A DNA stretch of 64,000 nucleotides, taken from positions 18,062,628 through 18,126,627 of the forward strand of contig NC_080052.1 of assembly GCF_026212465.1 (NCBI RefSeq), in the 5' to 3' direction. Each line of letters begins with the position of its first letter. The stretch's first letter is position 1. Shown piece by piece: positions 12,028 through 21,725 of this stretch. Both the position numbers and the translations under genes were made by a program. The notes under the pieces were generated by a model that saw nothing but the letters and a program-made list of their open reading frames with translations, was not told where the DNA came from and made no database searches. This stretch comes from Amaranthus tricolor (Eukaryota; Streptophyta; Magnoliopsida; Caryophyllales; Amaranthaceae).

Positions 12028-12057
12028 GTGCAATAGAAAATGCACCAAGAAAGAACT

Positions 12058-12073
12058 AAAGATGCTTGAAGTT
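12058..12073. repeat. LINE target-site duplication, right copy
   Basis: aaagatgcttgaagtt, identical to 7395-7410, at the 5' end of the LINE. Confidence 0.9.
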
Positions 12074-12565
12074 GTCATTTAGTATATCACAAATTGCATT
12101 TAAGGAGTTATTAAGTAGGACATCTCAAGTTTGATTAAAAACACATCAAGTAGTCATTAAGGATATCTCAAGTTGGTATTAAGGGCACTTTAAATAGTCA
12201 TTAAAAAAATCTCAAGTTGTCATTTAGGAGACTTTAAGCATGCATTAAGATTATATCAAATTGGCATTAAGGAGAGTTCAAGTAGATATTAATGATATTT
12301 CAAGTTAGCATTAAGGAGTCCGTAAGAATATCACAAGTTAGTGTTTAGGACACTTTAAGTTGTCATTAAGGATATCACAAGTTGGCATTAAGGACACTTC
12401 AAGTAGTCATTAAGGCATACAAAAATGTCTACTTGAGGTATCTTAAACCTCTAGTTGAGGTATCATGCCTACTTAAGGTATACTAAATGCCTACTTAACA
12501 TACTGTGAACTCGTACTTGACATATTTTGAATGCCTACTTGAGGTATCTTAAAACCCAAATGAGT
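12074..12565. repeat. Minisatellite, right part, ending in inverted units
   Basis: Continuation of the 7071-7394 array: units such as caagtagtcattaaggatat and caagttggcattaaggacac to about 12415. From about 12420 the units run in the opposite orientation (tctacttgaggtatcttaaa, gcctacttaaggtatac). They reproduce the left end of the array as an inverted repeat, which gives the pre-LINE locus (about 830 bp) a foldback structure. Confidence 0.75.
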
Positions 12566-12689
12566 AAGCGTGTAGTGCTTACTCTATATTTTCCATTTTT
12601 TAAATTAATATAATGCGCGATCCTAATTAGAGAAAGTCTCTCAAAGGGACTATCTCTCACAATAATTTGTGTTAAATCTTTGAATGTTA

Positions 12690-12954
12690 CTCCCTCCAAT
12701 TCACTAGTAATGTCATATTTGCTTTTTGGATACTATTCATCTTTTACTCTTAATTTGTATTTTTTTATTAATCTATAAGTTAAAACATAGTCAAGTGGGA
12801 TCTTGTTTGATTCGTTTCAATGTAAGGATTATTCATATCAACTTTTCATAATTTTTAATTATATATATGCATAATTAGAGATATTAAGGATTGAACAAGT
12901 GCATTGGATAGAGTGGATAAAGCAAATGAGACATCAACAGTGAATTCGAGGTAG
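12690..12954. mobile_element. Stowaway-type MITE
   Basis: Starts CTCCCTCCAATTCAC and ends GTGAATTCGAGGTAG, imperfect terminal inverted repeats, flanked by TA on both sides (12688-12689, 12955-12956). These are Tc1/mariner-derived Stowaway features. The interior matches the MITE at 33593-33826 (aaaacatagtcaagtgg, agagatattaaggattga), so both belong to one family. Confidence 0.8.
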
Positions 12955-13435
12955 TATATTATTAACTGATATTAAAAAATAATTTTTGTGAATTTGACTT
13001 TGTATGAAACGCAAATCAAACTTAAACTTTTTAGTTGAATTTGACATTTAATCTATGATTCAGATGTTAAGTTTGCAAATTTGGTTTGAAAAAACTATTT
13101 TCATTTTATTTTTAATATGAAGTTCAAATTTGTTCAAGAATAAAAAATGACTTAAATTCAAATTCAAAGTCAGATGTCAAGTTAAGTCAGAGTCGGATCG
13201 AATCGAAGTCGGAGTTGGGTCTAAATATTGGATTTTTTATGAGATCCAACTCCGGTCCATCTCTTAATCGGACTCGGACAATATATATAGGATACGAAGT
13301 CAAATATATATTTTCGAATTCAATTCGGATTTGATCGAATCAGGACGAATTCAGACGGAATTGTCATCTCTAAAAGATACAAGTACCCTCTAACGGTCAG
13401 GAATGAAAAAGAAAACGAACTAGTTTAGTGATAGT

Positions 13436-14086
13436 TAGGGGTGTTCATTAGCGAACATTTCGAGTACCCGAAAAACCGAGTACCCGGTTAGTCGGGTACT
13501 TCTTTTAACGGCCCGTGTCCCGGCCCATTTAACGCGGGTACCCGGATAAGTCGGGTCGAGACATCCAGTACCCGGTTTTAATTTTTGATTTTTTTGGCAT
13601 ATTTAATTGTGAATTATGTAAGTTGCTTGTTTATTCCTACAAAGCTTATGTCCTCTGTCAAGGATTGCTGCAGTTTCAACAAAGCTACAAAATACATTCG
13701 TCAACATCTCCTAAAGATAGTTTGTTTATTCATATTTCCTGCCTTTGCTCAACATACTCTTGTTATACACAAGACATAGAAAGTTAATTAAAAGATTTGT
13801 GGCAAAAAAAATACAATAAGAAGGTGAAGTGAGAGTTACTGTGTGGTTAGTTTTGTACCAATCATTCTTTGAAAACGCTAGAAAGTAAAAAAAAAATAAA
13901 ATCGTCACTAACTTAAGCGGGTCAACCGAGTACCCAGTATATTTAATATTGGCCCATGAGTCAACCCAAATAAGGCGGGTCGGGTACTCGACTCGGATTT
14001 TTCAATTTTTTTAGAATTTGACCCGCCATTTATCTTGCGGGTCAACGAGTCGGGTTAGGCGGGTCGGACATTTTTAAACAGCCTTA
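13436..14086. mobile_element. hAT-type MITE, 651 bp
   Basis: The ends TAGGGGTGTTCA and, reverse-complemented, TAAGGCTGTTTA are bounded by perfect 8-bp duplications gtgatagt (13428-13435 and 14087-14094). Subterminal regions are dense in gggtacccg and gggtcggg motifs. The middle is AT-rich with no transposase. It shares its terminus type with the larger element at 19940-21675. Confidence 0.8.
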
Positions 14087-14094
14087 GTGATAGT

Positions 14095-14294
14095 GAAGTA
14101 CAGTTTTCCTTGATTTTTAGTCTATCGAATAGAAAAGTGTGTGTTGTAGGAGTAGATTCTGTATTCCTACAGGCTACAAACTGGGCGTTGAAGTTATGCA
14201 ACCCTCTTAATCAGTTATCTCTCTCCTTCCACAAATTTTAAACTTTTACACTGCAAATTGTCACTTCCTGCTGTTCATTAATTGTCATTAAGGA
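14095..14294. other. Short spacer between transposons
   Basis: No gene or repeat is recognised between the hAT MITE and the chromovirus target duplication. Confidence 0.4.
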
Positions 14295-14299
14295 TATTT

Positions 14300-14643
14300 T
14301 GATACAAACAGCTTCTACTGATCTGTATTAGTCAAGGTTCTTAAGGATCTTGACTAGTATTCAAATGAATATTAGAGACAGGAAAGAAAAAGAGAGAGAC
14401 AAAAACAAAAACGAAAAGGAAGAGAGAAATAGAAGAGGAAGATTGATTGTATTATATCTTGATTTGTGAATCACAATTACAAGCCTTTATATAGTCAAGC
14501 TAACAACCAACTAACTTTTCCGCCAAAACCAACTAATTAACTAACCAATAACAACTCTTAACAAAACAACTAACAAAACAGAAATGATTACAGTATTTTC
14601 CTTATTTACTCAATTAACTAACTATCAACTATTAAGTGTAACA
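14300..14643 (-). repeat. 3' LTR of the chromovirus (344 bp)
   Basis: On the + strand it begins tgatacaaacagcttctact and ends attaagtgtaaca. The minus strand carries a TATATAAAGG box near 14489-14498 and a GA-rich tract (14375-14440), the unexpanded counterpart of the large GA minisatellite in the 5' LTR. Confidence 0.9.
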
Positions 14644-14645
14644 AT

Positions 14646-14658
14646 GCATCCCCCTTAA
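14646..14658 (-). other. Polypurine tract of the chromovirus
   Basis: The minus strand reads aagggggatgca directly before the 3' LTR, the expected plus-strand primer position. Confidence 0.75.
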
Positions 14659-14670
14659 AGAAACTTGCCC

Positions 14671-15990
14671 TCAAGTTTCTATATCAAAGAATGGAAAGGC
14701 TGTAACAAAGGCAGTAGCATCCATCCAAGAAGCATCCTCCAAGGGGTTGTTTCTCCATTTCACCAAGTATTGTGTTTGAGAAACATTGTTAACCTTGACC
14801 ATTCTTCTCTTGATAATGGCCTCTAGTTGTGGAATAGAGCTATCTTCTGGACTCCAACCATGTAACTCATCTGGTATATGTAAAGTTTGAAGCAGCTCTC
14901 CATGAAAGGCCTTTAATTGGGAAACATGAAATACATTGTGTATCCTAGCTTCTTGTGGCAATTGCAGCTTATAAGCAACCTTCCCAATGGTAGCTACAAT
15001 CTTAAAAGGCCCAAAATATTTCTTGGCAAGCTTCTGATTAGATCTCATTTGGACAGTGGTTTGTCTATATGGTTGAAGCTTGAGCCAAATCCAATCCCGT
15101 ACATTGAAAGTTCTATATGTTCTATGCTTGTCAGCATGTGTTTTCATTCTCACCTGTGCTCTTTGCAGTTGCAATTTCACTCTTCTAATCATATCTTTTC
15201 TTCTTTGCAAACTTCTATCAACAGTAGCAATAGAAGATTCTCCGGGTAGGTATGGTAAGTGTGTGGGAGGTAGCTGGTTGTACATGATCGCATCGGGTGT
15301 CAATTGAGTAGCTGTACGGAAATGGGTGTTATACCATCATTCAGCTAAAGGAATCCACTTACTCCACTCTTTTGGTTCCTCACCACATATACACCTCAAA
15401 TACATTTTCAAACACCTATTAACCACTTCTGTTTGTCCATCACTTTAGGGATAGTAAGCATAAGACATACAAAACTGAGTGACCTGAATTTCAAATAAGG
15501 ATTTCCAAAAAATGTTCATGAAGACAGGGTCCTTATCACTGACTATACTCTTGGGCCATGCATGAAGCTTGAACACATGATCTAAGTAGCTTTGTGCTAC
15601 TTGCACAGCTGTAAAGGGGTGACTTAGTGTCATAAAGTGAGCACCCTTGCTGAATCTATCAACTACCATAAGTATAACCTATTAGCCACATGATTTAGGC
15701 AAACCAGTGATAAAATCCATGGATACATCTTGCCACACTTCTCTAGGAATGAGAAGAGGATCAAGGAGGCCTGGGTAAGCTACCAATTCACTTTTTGCAG
15801 TTTGACATACATGACATTCCCTGATAAATTGTCTTATAATTCGAACCATGTGCTTCTAAAAGAAAATTCTTCTGATTCTCATTATTGTGGCATCCCTTCC
15901 ACAATGTCCTACTTCCAAACTAGTGTGATGCCACGCTATAAATGCCTTCTTTACTTCTTCATAAGGCCCTACAACTAGCTTGTTTTTCCT
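14671..15990 (-). pseudogene. Chromovirus integrase with C-terminal chromodomain
   Basis: The core-domain piece at 15669-15445 reads VVDRFSKGAHFM, KSIVSDKDPVF and a following W-K-SLF stretch, the integrase core with the second catalytic Asp in SDKDPVF (usually SDRDPxF). After breaks, 15303-14671 covers the C-terminal part: MKTHADKHRTYRTFNVRDWI, GPFKIVATIGKVAYKL, VFHVSQLKAFHG. It then has a chromodomain (about 14870-14690) with QYLVKWRNNPLEDASWMD. Chromodomains target integration to particular chromatin marks and define the chromovirus branch. Stops between the pieces inactivate the integrase. Confidence 0.88.
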
Positions 15991-16030
15991 CCTCAACAAG
16001 CCATGCTTCCAAGAATAGTGCTTCACCTGC

Positions 16031-18487
16031 TCACCATGGGATAGCCTGTGTATGAGGATCCATGGAATAACTTCCTTTAAGCTTGTCCTCCAAATCAGAT
16101 GAGACGATCAAGGAAATGGCACAAAGAAGTATCTCAGCACCCTTGACCCTAGAAAAAGCATCTGCAGCCTCATTCTCATTTCCCTTCTTGTAAACTATCT
16201 CATAATCAAACCCCATCAACTTGGCTAGCCAAAATTTTTGGAAAGGAGTAGGCATTAATACAACTCTAATCCCTTCCTTGGATGCATTAATCTCAATTAT
16301 GAAGGTCTCCTCAAAGTTTGGAAGACCCAAAACAGGAGCTTCCACTAAAGCAAGCTTGAGGTCATCAAAGGCTTGTTGAGCCTATTCACTCCAATGAAAT
16401 CCCCCTTTCTTTAATAGATCAGTTACTGGTCTACTTTTCTTAGCATACTTTCTGGTGAATTTCCTATAGTAACCTGATAATCCAAGAAAACTTCTATGCT
16501 CCTTAATAGAAGAAGGAGTTGGCCAATGAACTACTATTTCCACCTTCTTAGGATCTGTTTCCACCCCCTTTTCTGAAATGAAATGGCCTAAATATTCAAC
16601 TTTACTAGAAGCAAATGTGCACTTGCTAGCTTTAGCAAACATTTGATTCTGTCTCGGCAAGGTATGTAAATACTGCTCTTAAGTGAAGATAATGTTTGAT
16701 AACCGAGTTCTAGCACGTCGTCAATACTAAAAGTCTTGGCTATGCAAACAATATTTATAATCACCCTAATACTACTACAACGAGTGTAATGGTAAGTCGG
16801 GGATCGAACCACAAGGACAAAGGATGTTAAACTAAAGACTTGGTGTGGGAAGGTTATATGGAAGGTTGGTTGGTGGGTGAACTAAACTAATTACTAGAAT
16901 AAAGAGCTAAACTAAACAATGAATGAAAAGCAGGGACTAGAATAGGTTCACCCTAAGACGGTCTATTGGAAATAAAGATAAGCTAGGTCAAAAGAGTTCG
17001 AACGATAATCAATCAAGACACTCTAGATATCGAGAGGAAGTTGGTAACCCTATAAGCCACGCGAACCACCTATAATCGCCCTATGTCTCTAGGAGTGGCA
17101 GGACAAGATTGGAATTGAATATCTATCGCACAGTCTAGGGCCTCCATTCGGCCGAATGGGACCATGATTCGCCTGAATGGTACCTCATTCGACCGAATTG
17201 AGGTACATTCGGGCTTTCTAGACGTTTTGAGCTCGTTTCCTTAGAGTTTTGAAGCCATTTGCTCGAATTGATATATGGTTTGCCCGAATCATTGCCCATT
17301 CGCTCGAATGAAACTTTGATTCTGCCGAATGGTTCTCTACTCGGCCTATTTTCGTCTGTTGAAGCTTTGGCTACCTTCCAGACTTTGCGGGGACCTTGAG
17401 GAAGATTTGGAATGCTTGGGAAAGCTTCAGTACACGTGTCTAATCTTCGATCAAAGCATCTAAGTCTCGTACGCAACGTAAAATACCTTGAAATCTCCGA
17501 AAATACATGAAATTACCTGAAAACACCATGGAGGCAAGAACAAGGTAAAATCATGCGTAAAGTGTATAAAAACCATCCTAAAACGCGAGACTCGACACTA
17601 AAATGAGGAGATAAGTGTGCTTTAAAACGAGCACATCAATGTTCAGCCATAACTATAAATCAGAATATCATCAAAGAATATCAACACACACTTTCTTAGT
17701 AAAGTTCTGAAAACTTGGTTCATCCAGCTCTGAAAAGAAGCTGGGGCATTAGTCAAGCCAAATGGCATGACAAGAAATTCATAATGCCCTGTGTGAGTTT
17801 TAAAGGCTATTAATAAATGTCCTCTTAATGCATCCTCAACTGATGGTAGCTTGATCTCAGATCCACCTTGCTAAACACCTTGGATCCATGTAGCTCATCC
17901 ACTAACTCTTCAAGGGTTCAAATAGGAAATTTGTTTATGATGATATGCTGATTTAACTGCCTGTAGTCTACACATAACCTCCAGCTTCCATCTTTCTTGC
18001 CTATCAAAACCACATGTGAAGCAAATGGGCTGTTACCATGCAGTATAACCCCTCTTTCAAGCATTTCTTGAATCAATTGTTCTATGATGTCCCTATGTTT
18101 CAATGGATATCTATAGGGTCTAATGTTAATGGGATTAACCCCCTCTTCCAAGGGAATCTTGTGATCAAAAACTCGTCTTACAGGAAGAAGCTCTTTAGGC
18201 ACAACAAAGATATCTTCAAATTCTTCTTGCAGTTTGATGATCTCCAAAAGTTTTGCTTGTCCCCTAGCCTCCGTGGTCAAATTCATCAAACAAGAGGGGT
18301 GAATATTAACATCTGCCTGTGAAACTTGTATTAAGCAGAATTGTATGGTTTGTGAGGATTTCTTCCCAACCAAAGGTTCTTCAACAACTTGCAACTTCTT
18401 TTCTTGAATCCCCTTTAAACAAATTTGTTGATTCCTGATCTGAAATTTCATTATCATAATTTGGAAAATTCCAATAAATTTCCCCAA
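16031..18487 (-). pseudogene. Chromovirus reverse transcriptase and RNase H, split by a solo LTR
   Basis: The RT N-terminal part (18487-17918) has RRVFDHKIPLEEG, PYRYPLKHRDIIEQ, GVILHGNSPFASHVVLI and GKKDGSWRLCVDYRQLN. The catalytic box FFDDILIYS (minus strand, near 17665) sits just before the 942-bp LTR inserted at 16697-17638. RT resumes in 16690-16382 (KASKCTFASSKVEYLGHFIS, GLSGYYRKF). RNase H follows in 16345-16031, ending in MGFDYEIVYKKGNENEAADA. Removing the LTR and one target duplication copy would restore continuity at the insertion point, but other frameshifts remain. Confidence 0.9.
16692..17643 (-). mobile_element. Solo LTR (942 bp) inserted in chromovirus RT
   Basis: The insert is 16697-17638, TGATGTGC...GGTTATCA on the minus strand (TG...CA ends). 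It is flanked by the perfect 5-bp duplication atgtt (16692-16696, 17639-17643). It has no coding region, PBS or PPT, so it is a solo LTR left by recombination. Near its minus-strand 3' end is a 'ccttgtggttcgatccccgac' type stretch, similar to long Athila/Tat-type LTRs (inference). Between 17145 and 17345 it carries a cluster of ATTCGnnCGAAT-like palindromes. A related, truncated copy lies at 52441-53846. Confidence 0.88.
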
Positions 18488-18998
18488 AAGTTCTCAACCA
18501 CTGAATGCCCAAAACCATATCACAACTTCCTATAGGAATTAGCAATGCATCAGTCCTGAAAACAGTCCCATTAATTAACCAAGTGAAGTTCTTGCATTTG
18601 TATTGGCAAGCAATTTTGTTCCTATCTGCTATAGTCACTTGTGGAGAAATTTGCTCTAATTCACATCCCAACTTCCTAACATATTCCAGGTTATTATGGG
18701 TACTTTCTGAATCCACTAAAATGTGGAAAGGCTTGTTCTTGACAAATCCCACAATTCTCATGGTGTGATAAGTTTGTTCCCCAATTAAGGCATGTAGGGA
18801 AATACAAGGCTCCTTCCTATCTTGACTTTCATACTCCATATCCATCATTTCATCCTCTTCATTTTCAGGTGCTGCCAAAACTTCAATTGCAAAGAATTGT
18901 GGTTCTTTGGATCCACACTTGTGCCCCTTTGCATAAGGTTTGTCACACAAATAGCACAATCCCTTAGCAATCTTTTCAGCCTTGATCTTGGCTGACAC
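18381..18998 (-). pseudogene. Chromovirus zinc knuckle and aspartic protease
   Basis: Begins in the gag C-terminus with CYLCDKPYAKGHKC, the CyxC...GHxC knuckle usual for chromoviruses. It continues through an acidic linker into a retropepsin-like domain. The active-site region reads ILVDSESTHN, where the canonical DSGSTHN has Gly changed to Glu, which should abolish protease activity. The domain ends with DALLIPIGSCDMVLGIQWL (the 'DMILGMDWL' block). It overlaps the RT frame by a frameshift. Confidence 0.85.
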
Positions 18999-19136
18999 AA
19001 ATTTGAAGTTATTATTGCTAGAATTGGAAGAAAAATGAGAAGTAGGTTTATCCAGGTTTGAGGCTGGTCTGAAGTCAGTGGGTGTAGGTAAAAGAGGTAG
19101 TTTATTTTGTGTTTTGATGGTAGTAGAAAAGGGTTT

Positions 19137-19643
19137 TCAGGCTGGTTTTGGGGATTTCACACTCTCCTCTTGTAGTCTTGCATATTCAATGGCTTTTGCA
19201 AGAGTGTCTAGTTTGAAGGCTTTCACAAAAGGCTTAATGATATCCTTCAATCCACTAATAAAACTTTCAAGAATGAACATAGGAGATAAGTCATAATCAT
19301 GCATTTCTAGGAAGGATCTATTACTTTTAAAGGCATCAACACACTCTTCTAAACTCCTCTCCTGAGTAAGTTTATTAAAATTTTCCACGGTATTATTTAA
19401 AGATGCATCAAAGAACCTCGCCCTCACAGCCATACTGAACTTGACCGACCCAATCATGGGTTTCATAGCCAAAAATCCCGCCACCCATAAAGCTGCATTA
19501 TCCACCATGTATAAAGATGCTAAGTCCACCTTCTGATCTTCACAAACCTTGCACAATTCAAAATACATACTGGCTTTCCTTATCCATTCATTTGGTCCTG
19601 TGCCATCAAATTTTGGGAATTCTAACTTAGGCACAAAAGCCAA
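19137..19643 (-). pseudogene. Chromovirus gag (capsid-like) region
   Basis: The 168-residue frame contains KLEFPKFDGTGPNEWIRKAS, then AALWVAGFLA and LTQERSLEECVDAFKSNRSF, ending in a SGLKDIIKPFVKAF block. This is the Retrotrans_gag pattern (FDGxxPxxWI ... QxxSVxEYxxxFexL ... FxxGLkpeI). It packages element RNA. The frame continues on toward the zinc knuckle but is interrupted. Confidence 0.85.
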
Positions 19644-19884
19644 GTTTTGAACCCCTGCATTTCCTTAGTTATCTATTGTACTTCTTGATAAATTCTCAAT
19701 GCAAGACACACTTTTCTCATTAAGTTTTGAAAGTAACATCTCAAACTTGGAATTCATGTCAATCTTGAGTTCTATCATCTGACTTTGCATTTCTTTAATT
19801 TGTTCTTCCATGGCTCGAATGCGCTTAGAATGATTTAGTGGTGCCAGACTTCAAAATTGGAGATCAAATCTGGTGAAGATTGCA

Positions 19885-19899
19885 CCTGCTTTGATACCA
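19885..19899 (-). other. Primer-binding site (initiator tRNA-Met type)
   Basis: Next to the 5' LTR the minus strand reads tggtatcaaagcagg. This matches the 3' end complement of plant initiator Met tRNA (TGGTATCAGAGC) with one change. Confidence 0.85.
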
Positions 19900-20442
19900 A
19901 TGATACAGACAACTTCTACTGATCTGTATTAGTCAAGGTTAGAGCTGTTCAAAACAAACCCGACCCGAAAATCCGACCCGGAATCGAAAATTATCCGACC
20001 CGAAAAAATGTAAGTTTTTTAGGTTTACCGAACCGCAATTACCCGAACCGATACTTCACTCGAACCATTTGATAACCGCAAAGGGCAAAATCGAACTCGA
20101 ACTGCAACCGAATTTTATAACCGACATATAAACCTTAACCGACGTTACCTGAACTGAACAGTGATCGACCCGAGTCAAATCCGACCCAAATTATGCACGT
20201 AACCGAATGTAACCTGACTAAAACCGATTAAGATCGAATTGTTATTAACCCGAACTGATACAAACCCGATCGATTATTAATCGAACTGTTTTTAACCCGA
20301 ACTAATACAAACCCGAACCGATTGTAAATCGAACTGTTATAAATCCGAATCAAATTTTCACCTAATTTTAGCAAATTAAGTCCAATTTCAGTTTTCTAAT
20401 AATACGGAAAAAGGAAGAACACAAGTTCTATACAGAAGAGAT

Positions 20443-20605
<163 letters not shown>

Positions 20606-20884
20606 ATTGAAATAAATTGATCTGTCTATTAGGGCTGGCAAAAGCTGACCCGACCTCCTAACCTGATCTGAAACCGACTCGAAATTAGCGGGTTTGGGTT
20701 TAGATTTTTGACCCAATTAATTAAATGGGTCAACTCGACCTGATCTGTTTATTAAATGGGTTAGGTTCAGGTTGAATATTTAAACCCGAAAAAAACCTGT
20801 TTAACCCATTTATTAAATTTAAGACGGATCAACATTTGCCAAATACTTTGTAAAACTAAGATAATACCAATTACCATGTATTGA

Positions 20885-21002
20885 GGGATTTGTCAGCTGA
20901 AGATGACTTTCAATAAGAAAGGAAGTTGTCCCACATCGGCTAAGGGATTTGTCAGCTGAAGATGACTTTCAATAACAAAGGATGTTGTCCCACATCGGTT
21001 AT
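20885..21002 (+). promoter_or_regulatory. Duplicated 59-bp snRNA promoter block with two USE elements
   Basis: Two near-identical 59-bp copies (20885-20943 and 20944-21002) of a block starting agggatttgtcagctgaag. Each ends in GTCCCACATCG (20928-20938 and 20987-20997), a perfect match to the plant snRNA upstream sequence element RTCCCACATCG. TTTAAAT at 21027-21033 could act as the TATA box. The roughly 29-bp spacing from the proximal USE is nearer the Pol II snRNA arrangement than the shorter Pol III (U6) one. U5 is normally transcribed by Pol II. Confidence 0.85.
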
Positions 21003-21049
21003 GAAAGATACTAATAAAAGAAATCCTTTAAATCACTTCCACAGATCTC

Positions 21050-21179
21050 ATACCAACTTACGCAGCCACGCCGTGAGCACAAAGCGAATTATTCTTTCGC
21101 CTTTTACTAAAGAATACCGTGTGCTCGCTGCATTAAGTGGCATACGTTTATTTTTGGAGGAAGCCTTTAATTAAGGTTA
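21050..21179 (+). ncRNA. U5: U5 spliceosomal snRNA gene (or recent pseudogene)
   Basis: U5 aligns exon ends through its invariant loop I in the U4/U6.U5 tri-snRNP. The loop and closing stem are perfect here: attcttt (21091-21097), loop cgccttttact (21098-21108), aaagaat (21109-21115). Stem I continues with gagcaca (21075-21081) paired to tgtgctc (21120-21126) and gcagc (21062-21066) paired to gctgc (21127-21131). An outer arm ccaactta pairs with ttaagtgg. A canonical Sm site, atttttgg (21150-21157), and a small 3' hairpin (gcctt/aaggt, about 21163-21177) follow. The 5' end is placed at atacc by analogy with other U5 genes and could be off by a few bases. The complete fold, Sm site and upstream USE argue for a transcribable gene. 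Its location inside a transposon in an LTR argues for a captured copy. Confidence 0.85.
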
Positions 21180-21725
21180 AATGGGTCAAATGACCTGAAG
21201 TATTTGAATTTAATGACCTAAAAAAAAAGTAGGTTAAATAGGTCATTAGCAGGTTGATCCGATCTGCTACAGATCAGGTCGGGGTTTTAATTTTTGACCC
21301 ATTAATTAAATGGGTCAGGTTCAGGTTAAGGGTTTATTGACCCATTTATATAATATTGACCCGATCAATAGTTATCCGTAACCGATAACTACTCGAAAAA
21401 TAAAGCTCGAACCCGATCTGTACCCAAAAAAACCGAACCAATTAGTAATCGATGACAACCCGAGACCGATTGACTCTCGACACGAACTTCAACCGACACC
21501 GAACTGATGCTAACCCGATAGCTTGAATAACCAATCTCTAATCGAACCGTGACTAACCGACTCGACCCGAGTGTGACCCGTTGTAACACACAGCCGAAAA
21601 ATAACCTTTTGAAATGCAACCGAACCGAATAACACCCGTCTGAAACCGACCCGATCAACCGAATGAACACCTCTAGTCAAGGTCCTTAAGAATCTTTACT
21701 AGTATTCAATTGAATATTAATAGGA

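Larger units (their letters stand above)
7411..12057 (-). mobile_element. Near full-length L1-type LINE, inactive
   Basis: A minus-strand non-LTR retrotransposon of 4.65 kb. It ends in a poly(A) tail (the T run at 7411-7429) and is bounded by a perfect 16-bp target duplication, the hallmark of target-primed reverse transcription. In order from 12057 leftwards it has ORF1 with a zinc knuckle, then ORF2 with apurinic endonuclease, reverse transcriptase and a C-terminal RVT-associated zinc-finger domain. All domains are recognisable but frames are broken in several places. The perfect duplication suggests a fairly recent insertion into the minisatellite, although the coding region has already decayed. 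Confidence 0.92.
4788..13372. mobile_element. Probable composite hAT-type element with nested insertions
   Basis: The left end reads TAGGGATGACAAT and the reverse complement of the right end reads TAGAGATGACAAT (12 of 13 match). Outside them lie aaagagac (4780-4787) and aaagatac (13373-13380), an 8-bp target duplication with one mismatch. TAGGG-type termini with 8-bp duplications are typical of hAT elements. The outermost few hundred bases of both arms share a tcgg/ccga-rich style (4790-4980 and 13180-13370). The 8.6-kb length is explained by insertions listed separately (Helitron end, palindromic element, minisatellite plus LINE, Stowaway MITE). No hAT transposase is seen, so it would be non-autonomous. 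Alternatively, two separate truncated copies of one family happen to face each other. Confidence 0.5.

Noticed and set aside
14917..15307. Plus-strand frames of 75-110 aa over the chromovirus integrase
   Set aside because: They are antisense shadows; the minus strand reads the integrase C-terminus and chromodomain.
20630..21370. Clean inner hAT element with both ends defined
   Set aside because: The left end TAGGGCTGGCAAAAGC is clear, but no matching right end or copy of the preceding 8 bp (ctgtctat) was found, so only the outer element is reported with boundaries.
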